NCBI GenBank assembly: GCA_001598975.1
Contig: BBXU01001663.1
Span: 1-34,275 of the forward strand
Length of the DNA stretch: 34,275 nucleotides
Origin: Parachlorella kessleri
Lineage: Eukaryota > Chlorophyta > Trebouxiophyceae > Chlorellales > Chlorellaceae
Reading direction: 5' to 3'
Below the pieces are notes generated by a model. That model searched no databases. It was not told the DNA's origin and was given only the letters and a program-made list of their open reading frames with translations. Each line of letters begins with the position of its first letter. Position 1 is the first letter of the stretch. The position numbers and the translations under genes were made by a program. Positions 1-10,575 of this stretch are shown here, in pieces.

Positions 1-448
1 CCCACCCACCAGCACCAACCCCAAGTCAGCAAGCAACGCATAGCCTAGCCTTCGCTTACAGCTAAGCTGCGCGAGGATGCCTACACCAGGCCACCAAACA
101 ATGACTGCGAGTAAACCCCCATAAACCCTATACAATGCATGCAAGCACCATGGTGTGCACAGCAAGACCGGATAACATGGGGTGCACACCTAGCCTGGGT
201 GCGGGAGTACCTACTTGACTGCCAATTGCTTGCTGCCGCTGAATCTGCGCTCATCGTGGGGGCTCTTACAAGGTGGCAAGAAGGACTTGTGTTCGGCACG
301 ACGGTAGTGTCAGACAACAGCTGTTATGGCGGTCGTGGTCGACGGTGACACGAGCAGGGCAACAACACAAGGCATGCGCAACCCAAGGCAGCGACAAAAA
401 ACTAACTGCCATTCACCAACACAGTTCGAAGACACCACACCCCCCTCC
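1..448. other. 3' flank of the DUF1350 gene, no gene seen
   Basis: Only short overlapping ORFs without family resemblance are present. This stretch lies downstream of the minus-strand DUF1350 stop. On the minus strand a TGTAA, the common chlorophyte poly(A) signal, occurs at 266-270 (about 180 nt after the stop) and another at 56-60. Either could serve as the poly(A) signal, but the motif is short and can occur by chance. Confidence 0.4.
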
Positions 449-3400
449 CTAGGGGTACGTCGGCGGCGGGGTGGTGGGCGGCGGCGGGGTGGTGGGCGGC
501 CCCTGCGGGCCGCCGCGCTGCGCTGAGGGTGGCGGCGGGGAGGCGGGGAGCACCTCAGGGATGACTAACACGGGCTGCCTGGAGGGGACTGCCGGTAGCC
601 CCATCCACGCAGCAAGCTCGTCTGCCAGCGTCTCGATGCTCTGCCCGGCGTTCGAATCCAGCACCGCCTCGCCCAGCGCGCTGGCCACGCCCTGCGCCGC
701 CTTGGCAAAGCTGGACAGCTGCTCCTGCGACTGCACGCACCAGGCGGCGGAAACGGTCATCTTACGGGAACTAGTGGGCGTCTTGGCAGCTGCACAACAG
801 CAGGCGTCCCCAAAGAGGCAACCATTCCTGCAGACCTAGCTAGATGACCACCATCAGTACCCTCCGGTCTCCTCTGCTTACTACACCATAACAACCTATG
901 CTAGGACCTCAACCTGATCAACACGTATGCTCCAACAGCCCTAAGCAAAGGCAAGAACGGCAGCCTGTCCCACAGGTCACTGCAGCCAACAAAGTCCCTT
1001 GCCGCTTTGGGCCAACCAGCCAATAACCAGCGCCAATAAGACATACCCAGCGCCAGCGAAACAAGCCCACCTGCTCCAAGCAGTCCTGGCAGCAAAGCAA
1101 TGGCTGCAACCTCCCCCGACACCGCTTCCTATACTACAAGAACCACGACACCCTCATACACCGACTACAAACCCACCCAAACCTGTTCTGTCAGACTCAA
1201 CAGCCAAGCCGGGGCTGTCACCTGACCCGGTCAACTCCCTCACCCATAAGCCACCGCACCAGGCCTCGCTCATAGCCTTGCGACCACACACTCCTGCTCA
1301 CCTGCTCCGGCAGACCCGAGCGGGAGGCAAAGGCCGTGACCTGGCCCCAGAAGTCATTGCTCTGGACCACCGCCTGGTTGGCGACGCGCACCAGTTCAGG
1401 CGAGATGCGTGTGAGGTCCTGCTGCAGAGGCCTCACGTGCTCCCCGGGCAGCGTCTTCACCTGCAACTAACCAGACCGCAATTGAAGGGATGAGCAACGC
1501 GGGCCAGGTCTTGGTGCTGCAACAACCGCTCACTCTATCCCTTGTCAACCGATCACTCTACCCCAGCCCTCCATGCAATCCCTCCCCGCGCCTCCTACAC
1601 CCTCCCCTGCCGGCTTCCACATCTCACGGTTGCCCTCACCGTCAGCTCCAGCTGGTTGGCGATGGCTGAGGATTGGAGCGTGGAGGCCAGCTCGGGCGTC
1701 TGGTCAATGTTGTCGTTGGCAAAGCGGATCAGCAGGTTTCGCGGCACAGTGTAGCCTGCAAGCCAGCACGGAACCAGCTAGTAGCAGTTCAGCAGGCTGG
1801 GCAGACGACGTCCTGCAAGACCGAGGGTTTCTTCCTCGTATCAGTAGTAACCAAACAAACAGCAGTAACCAATCAGACTTAGCTAGCATCAACTGATGCT
1901 TAACGTAGCGGCCAACTTGCAGGGTGCCGACAATATGCACTGCGGAGGCGGAGCAGCCAGGCCTGGAGCAAAAATGCCCACAGGTGCGCCTACCCTGCCG
2001 GATGATTCGCCGCGTCTCCTCGGGCGGCGGGTTGAACTCCTGGGTGCCGTTTGCCACATCCATGTAGATGGGAGTCAGCTGCTCCAGAATGGGCACCAGC
2101 TGCTTCACCAACGGGGGGCTTGCACCTGCATGACGCTCACACGCAGGCAGCATGAGAGGGTGGGGCATGCCTCTGCCAACCACATCCCGCCGAGCCTGCG
2201 CGTGCCGGCCCAGGGCTGAAACCTGCTGCCTCACCAGCGCAGTGAGCGGGCCGGCACCTGCACGCACGCGCCCACGGGCACACCACAGCAAGGCGTCTAA
2301 TGCCATTACACCAAAGCGACGGAACTACACATTCGGTCGGGCTGTTCCATGTTTCACAGGGAGCCAAGGCGTCCGGAGGGCCCAGTCAGCTGCAGGAAGA
2401 CACGGTTGTTCAGGGTCACATTCCACTGCAGGTTTTACTTCAACAGGTGGCAGCGGGCTCTGCACTCACCCTTCAGCATCTCCACCCACATCTCCACGTT
2501 GGACCGCAGCGGCGACGTGGCCAGCTGCGACAGCAGCGGCCCCAGCGAGCGCAGCGAGGGCGCGATGAAGGGGGAGAGCAGGGGGATGGAGTCGGTGGCG
2601 GGGTTGTTGTTGAACGACATGAGGACGCTGCCGGCGGAGGGAACCTGCACGGGGGAGGGTCCAGTGGGTCTGAGGCTGCTTTTATTGTAGCCCATAAGCT
2701 ACTGATGTCGAGGACAGAGGAGCACACAAGGCGTGCCGGAGCAGGTGCAAGGAAATAAACCTGGAGCTATCGGGAGCTAAACAGACACACTTACATATAG
2801 GGCTAGCCTTAGGCAGGGACCCAACCTGCGGTCGAACCACAACTTCTCCCGCAGCACCACCGCCCCAGCCATGGGCCAGAGGCAGCTCTAACACCAGCCG
2901 ACCCACCACGTAGCGCGAGAAGATCAGCAGGTGAACCAGCGAGCCGAAGGAGTGGCCCGAGGCAAACTGCGGCAGCGTGATGGCTGTGGGGCCTAGGGAT
3001 TTCAGGCACCGCTGGAACTTGAAGTAAACCCCGTCAGCCACCGCCACATGGTCAAAGCTAGTGGCGTAGGGCGTGGCTACAACCTGCAGGGGTGGGCAGT
3101 AGCTGAGGTGTCAGGCAAGGCTCACACAAACCTTTGCACCTGCTGATAATGAATTGCAATGATAGAAACCAATGTCACAGTGACTTCTGTTCGTGCAAAG
3201 TCTTGATAACATCCAGATGAAAAAGATGTCAACATCGATATGAAAAGATGTTGGTTCTATGCTGGGCCGGCATGTGAGGCTGGGATGCATGCACCACGCA
3301 CAGCAGCTAGATGCAAACCAAAGCAAAGAGATAGCTGACACAGCAGCTAGTGCCAAATAGATGCATAGGACCCGCCTCCAGCTGACTTGCTTCAAGAATC

Positions 3401-4080
3401 AGCCCTTTTCATGCAAAGTGCCTCAAGCAACGCTATGTATCATCCCCGAGCCAGAGCGGGCATGAAAGCGGGAGCCACCCACAGCAGGGATGACCCGCCA
3501 ACTCACCAAGGCACCCCTTGCTGCCAGCGCCTCAAGCAGCGGCCTGTAGGCTAGCTGTGCCGCAGCCCCCACAAAGGCACCACCAATGAAGTGCACCAGT
3601 GCCTTGGGCTGCGCGCCGTTGGGCGGGTACAGCACCCAGCACTCCTCAACCTGCCTCCAGTCGCCCCCAGGGCCGCCGGTGCCATAGGTCTGTGAGATCA
3701 GGGACTCCAGCTGATTGAAGGCAGCCGGTGGCGCCCTAGGGTAGTTGCTAGTCACGCCACCATTCACGCCGCTGCTGCTGCCGGGGTAGGAGCCTGCGGC
3801 TGCACATAGGACTGGCGCCGCAGCAGCGTGGCGGTGCCGCCAGGCAACACCAGGTCTACCAGGGCCTGCAGGCACAGTTTGGGACGGTTTAGCGGGTAGT
3901 CAACTCCAGGTGCCCAGCTCGTCTCGGCTGCAGTGCTGGCAGTCTTCATAAGACATGCTGGAGAGCTGCACGGCATGACTCACGACGAGCCGAGAGTGTT
4001 GGCGGTGCACCCGGGGTCTGCCTCTGAGAGGCTGTTGTGGTTGCCGTTGGCGACCGCAGCACGGATGTCATCGTCCTCAT
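449..4080 (-). CDS. DUF1350 family alpha/beta-hydrolase-like protein, probably plastid-targeted
   Basis: Eight exons on the minus strand: 4080-3984, 3865-3507, 3083-2907, 2644-2470, 2125-1994, 1755-1640, 1460-1302 and 730-449, summing to 498 codons plus stop with every junction in phase. Exon 1 (ATG at 4080) is rich in R, S, T and P and lacks acidic residues, as expected of a chloroplast transit peptide. The core matches cyanobacterial and plant DUF1350 proteins: ALVHFIGGAFVGAA in exon 2, then VVATPYATSFDH, then GHSFGS at about residues 195-200 (Ser197 in nucleophile-elbow position), then LMSFNNNPATDSIPLLSP in exon 4 and ANGTQEFNPPPEETR in exon 5. The fold suggests a hydrolase, but no substrate is known for the family. 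The C-terminus carries a proline/threonine tail encoded by a GC-rich repeat. It has a head-to-head neighbour at 4453. The last intron (1301-731) is the longest, and its acceptor could be 6 nt further in. Family call is firm; function is unknown. Confidence 0.85.
461..496. repeat. Two perfect 18-bp tandem copies in the DUF1350 C-terminal tail
   Basis: CGGCGGCGGGGTGGTGGG occurs twice in direct succession (461-478 and 479-496). On the coding (minus) strand it encodes the proline/threonine tail (PPPPTTPPPTYP) just before the stop. The plus strand is G-rich enough to form a G-quadruplex. It is probably slippage-generated low complexity. Confidence 0.8.
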
Positions 4081-4452
4081 GACAACTTGGAACCTTCACG
4101 AGATCGTACACGCCCAGGACTGATCACAACCAAAACGTCTCGTAGCAGCAGCCCAAACAACTAGGGCAGGGCAGAGAGCGAGGCGTTGCAGGTGAGATCT
4201 TAGCGAGTTCTTGTAGTCCTCCCTCAAGTCTTCACAGGGCAGGCGTCGCATGCGTGGGCGCCAAGGCAAGGGGTCTCGCTAACTAATTAATGCAACATGA
4301 ACTGCCTTGTTCGTTTGCGCATATATGATGTCACATTGTTGCTGGACCTTCAAACCCGTGCTCTGAAGGTCGTGATGGGCCAGCGGCTTAGGTCTTGGAG
4401 GCTCGAGAAGTATGCAAAACAGTAGGCGGCACAAGCTTAAGAACACTATGTC
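4081..4452. promoter_or_regulatory. Shared intergenic region between divergent DUF1350 and AP2-J genes
   Basis: The 372 nt between two divergent start codons must hold both 5' UTRs and promoters. A TATATG-like stretch near 4320-4328 lies about 130 nt before the AP2-J ATG. No strong TATA box was found for the DUF1350 side. Role is inferred from position. Confidence 0.4.
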
Positions 4453-7400
4453 ATGGAGGGCAGCTTGCAGCAGTCGATAGCAGACGCGCTGCTGGCATAC
4501 ACAGGGCTTGAGGTGAGGCAGGTCGTGCAAAGTGTCCAGCCTTACCATGCCCCCTGGCGCTGGCGCATGGCTCACCGGCAGCCACATAAGGCGCCACTGC
4601 TTGGTTGTGGATGACACAGGCAGGCTTGGCAGCTGCCCCACCTCTCCTTTTGCGAGCGGAGGAGCTGCTGAGGGAAACAGCAGACATCCCAGCTTGCACG
4701 GCAGCTGTCCATGCAGAGCAGATGCTGCAGCAGGAACAGCAGGCGGAAGACAAGGAGCCGCAGCAGCATACAAGCCAGCGGCAACAGCCACGGTCAAAGC
4801 AGCAGAAACAGCTGCAGCCTTCTCGAGAAGGACTCCACGCCCAGCCAGACGCTGTGGGCGGTGCGCTTGGCTTAAATCCAACTTGCAAAAAGCAAGGCAC
4901 CAAGCGCAAGGCTGAGCGGGATCCCTCCCCTGAGCCCCCTGCCACACTCTTCGTGGGCATCTCCAGGTGCCATGAGGGGTGGAGGGCCAAGCTCAAGCCG
5001 TCTAAGAGGTTGGCTGGCAAGGACCGCGCCCTGGGGACGTTTTCTACACGTAAGTTACTGGCAGGATGCGCTGGCTGCCTGGTTTCTGGCAGCAGCCTGG
5101 CTTGGACAGACGCTCGGCTGAGAAGTCCATTATTAGCCGAGCAACTGTGGAGGTTGAGTACAACCTCTACACCAGCAACGAGCATTGTATCACTCCTTCA
5201 GGATTCAGAGCAAAGCTACATACTCGCTAGCTCCTGTACGGTCAGCGGGCCTGCAGGGCCTGCCAGCTGCTGCAGCCAAGCAGGCCTGTCAGCCCTGTGC
5301 AGGGGAGGAGGCTGCAAGGGCTTACGACCGTGGGATGCTGGTGGTACAGCTGCAGCACAATGACAGGGTCCACGCCATTGTGAGTATAATCAAAGAGTCA
5401 TTCAAGGGTCCTTGGGGCCCACAGGATTGGCGTGTGACCAACCCCATGGCACATGGGTGTGCATTTTGTTGAGGGGCTGTGCTTTGTTGTCAACCGCGAG
5501 GGGCTGTTCCTCAGGAGCAGGTGTTTGTGGCGGCTGGACACCTGTGCTGTGTTCGCAAGCAACTGGCCTGACTACATCAACATACCCGCACTGACACCTG
5601 GGCCTCACCTTGTTATTCAGCTCAACTTCCCTCTTGACGAGTATCTGGGTGACCCCGACCCAGAGGTTGCAGCAGCAGCTGCCACCGTCAAGGCTCGCAT
5701 TGATGAGCGGCAGGCGCAGCGCGCAGCATGGCGTGCCTTGCAGCAAAGGCAGCAGGCGCAGCAGCCTGGGGAGCCGCCTGCCGCCGGTGGCATACTTTTA
5801 GAGCAGGGTGGGCTGGTGCGCCAGGAGCCAAAGCAGAAGCGCAAGCAGCAGACAAGGCGGGAGCAGATGTTCCAGCTACCATCCCCCAAGCCTGAGTCGG
5901 CGTGTGGGAAAGCTGCTGCTGGGCAGCATGCCAAGCCTGCAGAGGCAGTCAAGAGGCCTGCTGCACTCAAAGAGCCAGCTGTCGGTCGGGGAAAGCAAAA
6001 AGTTTCCGGTGAGACGATCACCACTACAGCGAGCCAAGGTGATTATAGAGCAAGTTTTCGTCCGCAGCAGGCTGTCGCTCATCGAGAAGAAGCAGCAGCG
6101 GAAGCTGCAGTGGCAGGGCCGGATGGCTGTAACCTCCAGCAGGACCAGCGGCAGCAGCAGCGAACAGCAGAACAACATAGTGAACAGCGGCATGACTGGC
6201 TAGGGCCAGGGGAGGCCCTACCAACATCGTCTTTAAAGCTGCCGCAGCAGCAGCATCGCCACTCACAGCAGCAACAGGTGCACAGTCACGTCAAGCGGAA
6301 TGCGCCCCATGAAGCACTGCGGCAGCAGCGCTTGCCTCCTGTTCAGCTCAGCAGCCCCCGCCCCCTGCCTCTCTTGGCTTGCTACGGGCTGGCCAGCCCA
6401 GCAGGCGTCTCTGCACAGCGGCAGCCGGTAAGTCCATTGGGCCCAGCAGACACCACAATTGGGCCCTCCGCCAAAGTGGGCAGCAGGGAGCACGGAGCGG
6501 TGGCCCTGGATATGCCTGAGCACAGCGCAGCGGGAGGTATCCGGAAGAAGGAGCAGCAGCAGCCGGTTGGCAAAGCTACGCTGTTGGGCCGGGAGCAGGA
6601 TCAGCAGCACCAGCCCGCTGGCAAGTACTGTGTTGGGAGTGAGCAGGTCCGACGGGCGCGGGCTCCACCACAGCCTCAGGTGTGCCGCTTGCAGTGACCC
6701 GCTTGAGCATGGCACATGAAAGGAGTGCCAGGACAGGACCTCCCCAACCCTGCTGCCTTGTCATAATCCCAATGAACATGGTCGTGTTGGCAATTGCACT
6801 GAGCTGTCCTTCTATTGCATAACTGGCCGGTACAAGGTCGTACTCATCACCCAGACTCACGTGCTGGCATGGGCTAGCCTTTGTCATCATTTACTCATGA
6901 TGTACCTTTGAAAATAGACCCTTCCTGGTCAGCAGGCCCCGAGGCCGGAGAGCCTTGGGCAGGACAGCTGGCGGCATGCGGCGCAGGCCTGGCGGCAGAA
7001 GCACATGCCCACGGCGCATGAGCTGCTTAGAGCACAGCAGGGGCAAGCCGGGCCGGTGCATGCGGAGGCAACTGCTCGCTCAGCGGCGTCCGGGCAGCAG
7101 CGTGGCAGCCGGGCTTCAAGGCAGCCCGGCAAGGGTGGTCAACCCTGGGCGGATGTCTCTGCCGGCACCAGTAGGAAGGCGAAGGGCCAGGGTCCTCAGA
7201 AGCAGGAGCAGCAGCAGCAGCAGCCAGTGGGACCCTGGCGGCTCCTGTCCATGTCCTTGCCGGCCAGTCAGGTGCCACAGAAGGGGCGGCAGGGCTGGTT
7301 CCGGGAGCACCATCAGCGGCGCGTGGCTGGCTGCGTCGCTTTTGACGCGGTGCTGCAAGCATTCGGGTGAGCGTCCACTCACACGTCCAGAATCTCATGC

Positions 7401-7744
7401 GCGATTGGCTGCATGGTGCAAGGGATTTCCATCTGCACTTTGTTTTTAGTAGTTCTTAGCAGCGTGTTTCTCTTTCTTGGGTGTCAAGCGGCCGCTTTGG
7501 TTAGGTTAGTTAACCTGCCATGCCATTCTGCTTGTACTTGCAATTGTACCTGGCATGCCAACCTGCTTGTGCTTGCAGTGTCGCCTGTGATGCCAGCAAC
7601 CTCCGGGAGGCCTACAGGCAAGCAGTAAGGCGGTTCCACCCCGACTCCAACTCTCGGGAGCGACTGTGGGCCACCCCTGACCAGCGAGAGGAGTGCGAGG
7701 AGATTCTGAAGATCATCAACCAGCGGAAGCCAGCTGTGTTGTAG
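4453..7744 (+). CDS. AP2/ERF-domain protein with C-terminal J-like domain
   Basis: Six exons: 4453-4512, 4620-5049, 5303-5379, 5621-6679, 6933-7366 and 7579-7744, giving 741 codons plus stop, all in phase. An AP2 domain (about residues 131-196) is split over exons 2-4. It reads VGISRCHEGWRAKL, then RALGTFST joined across the first splice to REEAARAYDRG, then RVHAI joined to LNFPLDEYL. These match the conserved Trp, LG-x-F, EEAARAYD and NFP..EY elements. A basic Lys/Arg stretch (KKQGTKRKAER) precedes it. A long Q/A/P-rich, probably disordered linker follows. The last two exons encode a J-like domain with AFDAVLQAFG (helix I), REAYRQAVRRFHPDSNS (helix II and HPD, about residues 707-709) and ECEEILKIINQR (helix III). 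AP2 suggests DNA binding in the nucleus; the J domain suggests Hsp70 recruitment. The weakest joint is exon 4 to 5 (donor GTGTGC). If wrong, there are two genes, one ending at 6697 and one starting near ATG 7005. A strong in-phase donor also exists at 6428. Confidence 0.72.
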
Positions 7745-8851
7745 CAAGAGGCAGGTCTTGCTAGCTTTGGGCCCGCCATTGCCCGGGATGCTTGCTAGGG
7801 CTATAGCCAGGTCTAGCCAGTCTCACACCGAGGTTTCCTAGTAGAATCTCAGCAGGTACATCCCATAAATTTGGGAACCATGTAGACATGGTTCCAGGCT
7901 GAACATGCCTTGACATGCTGTGACATGAGTCAAGTCGCAGCATGTCCGGGCATGTAGGAGATGGGTCATGTCAGAGATGACCTCTGTCAGGCCATGTTGA
8001 CAGGGAGCATGCAGGTGCTAGTAGCTTATATTCAGCCATTCAGGTACTTGAGTGTTCTCATGGGAAGTGGTGGGTGCATTTGACTATCCATTCTACAGCT
8101 CTAGTCCTCAAGCTTATGATGGCGTCCCAGCAAATTTTTATGCAAGCCAGGGCTCTGAAATTGCCAGAATGAAGCATGATATGGTCCAAAGGCGTGAGAG
8201 TAGCGGACGACGGCGGCCCGGATGGAGTTAGCTGACTGAGGGGGTTACAGAGCCATTAACGTACGTGCATCAGCAACGCTTTACCAGATTTGGCGCACCT
8301 GCCTAGCAGGATTGAGTTTACGTATCAAACTGGCGCCTCCGCTTCGCGATGATTGCGCATGGCGCTCCCGCCGGTCGTTAGGACGAAGCATGGGCTTGCT
8401 TGCAACTTACACGTTCATCGTCCACATTGCACTTCCCAAGATAATACTGCAACGTATTACAAGCATACACGCCTCGTCCCCAACTAGTTGTGCTCGAGGG
8501 CTCCCCTAGCCATCCTACCATGTCCATCTCAGTCCCGCTCCTCAGGTCAGTTTAGTGCATTAATGACTAGGTACAAGTGAGAAGAGCATTGGAGCCAGTG
8601 ACGGACGGGCCGAGGTACACTTACCCGACTTGAACTGATGGGAGTGAGATCTTGATGGCCGCGTCCCGCTTGCAGGACTGACCTGGCCGCGAAGTGCCAC
8701 CACGCGCCCGCCACGAGGCAAAAGGCCACCGCTAGGTGAGCGGGCTTTGCAGGTGGGAAGGTTTGCAAGTTGACTAGACCCTTTAGTTGAAGTGTGGCAG
8801 CTGCAGTGTGTGAGGTCAACTTACTGATGATTGAATTATGGCTGCAGGCTA
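7745..8851. other. Intergenic region without a supported gene
   Basis: This 1.1 kb separates two plus-strand genes and should contain the AP2-J 3' UTR and the promoter of the next gene. Only short ORFs without family resemblance are visible. The segment 7858-8010 is unusually dense in CATG/ACATG words and includes a near-perfect hairpin. Confidence 0.5.
7874..7895. repeat. Inverted repeat, 10-bp arms with 2-nt loop
   Basis: GGAACCATGT at 7874-7883 and ACATGGTTCC at 7886-7895 are exact reverse complements separated by AG. It lies about 130 nt after the AP2-J stop, so it could form a hairpin in the 3' UTR or act as a protein-binding palindrome. No function can be assigned. Confidence 0.8.
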
Positions 8852-9768
8852 ATGTCAGCACTGTCCCTGCCATCTCTGCGGTCTATGGACATCCACCCTT
8901 CCCTGGCTGGCTCTCAGTTCTCATCCCGGCCCTGCCAGGTCAGCTACTCTCAACTGTGCCAGCACTGCGCTCGTGTGAGCCTTACAATGCGGCTTGGCCA
9001 CCCTTTCAGCAGTCTCTCACCGCTGTTGGACCTCTCTCCTGGCTTTCCTGCTGAACAGTGCCACCCACTGCTGCATGCTTGCAGGCACCTCTCCCACACA
9101 CCACCACAGGCCAAGCCTGCCGCCGCCGAAGTGTGCGCACCCTTGCAGCAGTAGGAGTGGCTCCGGAACCCACGGGCCCACCATTTGCATTTTATCTGGG
9201 CGACGAGGAACCCTATGAGAAAACAAGCGTGCCGCCGGAGACTCCTGCCTCTGCGCCGCCGCCAACGGATGAGGACCACCTGCATGATGGGATCTACAAC
9301 TGGTGAGCGCGGCGAGTTGCTGCATACGCAAACATGCTGCCACACACAGACTTGCTGCCAAGAAAACGGTGGGCAGGGCATTGGTGTGCACCGCGTAGGA
9401 GGAGGGCCTGGCACAACCTGCAACAGCAGGGGAGTCGCACTCTGTGTTTGGGGAGCACCTCAAGCCTGTGTCCATGACACCGTTATGCTATGGGCGTTCC
9501 AATGTGGCAGTTGTCAGTCTAAGGCTAACTGCTTCGCTCTGACTGACTGACTGACTGACTGACTGACTGACTGACTGACTGACTGACTGACTGACTGACT
9601 GACTGACTGACTGACTGACTGACTGACTGACTGTGCAGGCTGGACCACCCCTGCCCCTGCAACCCCTTCCGCTGGAAGGTTGATGAGGACATGTGGTATG
9701 TGCCTCCGACGTTTGAGGAGCGGGTGTTGGCAATGCAGCTTGGCTACAAGCTGTATGGAATCTACTAA
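8852..9768 (+). CDS. Small unrecognised protein, possibly organelle-targeted
   Basis: Three exons: 8852-8974 (alternative in-phase donor after 8938), 9085-9302 and 9639-9768, all in phase, encoding about 156 residues. The first exon and start of the second are rich in S, R, A and P with few acidic residues (MSALSLPSLRSMDIHPSLAG, then RRRSVRTLAAVGVAPEP), like a transit peptide. The mature part is distinct: PPFAFYLGDEEPYEKTSVPP, DEDHLHDGIYNW, LDHPCPCNPFRWKVDEDMWY and a C-terminus QLGYKLYGIY. It is rich in aromatic residues and proline, with two Cys in a CPC motif, and has no membrane segment. I do not recognise the family. Coding is supported by the clean W codon split (TG/G) across the last intron and by composition. 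The last intron contains a long (CTGA)n array. Confidence 0.65.
9539..9633 (+). repeat. (CTGA)n microsatellite, about 23.75 units, at the 3' end of an intron
   Basis: An uninterrupted tetranucleotide array of 95 nt fills the end of the intron 9303-9638 and stops 5 nt before its AG. CTGAC fits the branch-point consensus CTRAY, and the array replaces the usual pyrimidine tract. Apparent long reading frames through it (SQSV repeats) are artefacts of the repeat. Confidence 0.95.
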
Positions 9769-10575
9769 TGGCCTGAAGCTTGCTGAGGCCGCAACAAGTA
9801 TGAGCTGGTTACGGCAATATACACGCTGCTTGAGAGAGTTTTGGCTGCATAACAAACCCAAGTGCTAAACAAAATTTTGTTACTTGCTACTGTGGTGGAG
9901 TGTTATTGCAGCGATTTTTCTTGCCGGCTGTTGCCTGTATTGATCATTCATGACATGTACCCAAATTTTGTGGGCTTTGTCGACCCTCTTGCTGCGCTCC
10001 TGCATGTGGTGCCACCTGCTGTTCTGTTATGTAAAGGCACCGAGCTGTGCCTGCTTTCCTGTGTTAGTTTTCTAGCTATCCCTTCCTGCAGTGCCTGTGG
10101 CCTTGTACAGCTTAGCAAGTCTTGCCAAATTTTCTTGGATATGTAGCTTGGCTCGGAAGGGTTGTGGTGAGGTTGCCCACTCCATTAGGCACGGGTCAAT
10201 ATGATGTTTTTTCTCTCGCTTCACCTGGATATGCTCCACTGGTTGCACCTTGCAGCTGTGAAAGCTGTGCACAGTGGGCAGCCTTGTATTCTGGGAAAGT
10301 GACATCCTAGAGTAAACCATGAACAGGCCAAGTCCCAGCAGAGTCTGAACTTATGCAAAAGCCCAGCAAAGTGAAGTATGTGACTGCAAGCTGCAACGTC
10401 CCTACTTCAGCTTGCTTACAGTATTTGAAGGCAGACCAGCAGGACGAGCGTAACATGAGCCCAGCAACTGCCATTGCCATGACATTGCTCGCAAGCACAG
10501 GACTAACGAGCAAGAAGCGCCAGGAATGCGGGGGCAAGCAGTCATAAATGTGATTGGGTTAAGCAGCTCACAATA
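9769..10575. other. Convergent intergenic region, no gene seen
   Basis: This region holds the 3' ends of the small plus-strand gene and of HCAR on the minus strand. A plus-strand TGTAA occurs near 10029 and a minus-strand TGTAA near 10408. Either may be a poly(A) signal. The short ORFs show no family resemblance. Confidence 0.45.

Noticed and set aside
1218..2727. Plus-strand ORFs antisense to the DUF1350 exons
   Set aside because: They have no recognisable motif and lie opposite exons that are conserved on the minus strand.
2897..2906. DUF1350 exon 3 reading on past 2907 to a donor near 2826 (GTTGGG)
   Set aside because: Ending at the GTGGGT donor after SRYV joins directly to VPSAGSVLMSFNN as in other family members; the longer version would insert about 30 unrelated residues.
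3423..3875. DUF1350 start at 3875
   Set aside because: The codon there is GTG and the frame is closed by TGA just upstream at 3902-3900; an exon at 4080-3984 with an ATG, a transit-peptide composition and a GTGAGT donor joins at 3865 in phase.
5617..6715. Several long minus-strand ORFs opposite the AP2-J linker exon
   Set aside because: They are shadows of a GC-rich, CAG-repeat-rich plus-strand exon (leucine- and alanine-rich antisense frames) with no family resemblance.
9488..9861. Long minus-strand reading frames with SQSV repeats
   Set aside because: They are translations of the (CTGA)n microsatellite inside an intron; a 4-nt repeat of this kind is open in several frames and has no coding meaning.
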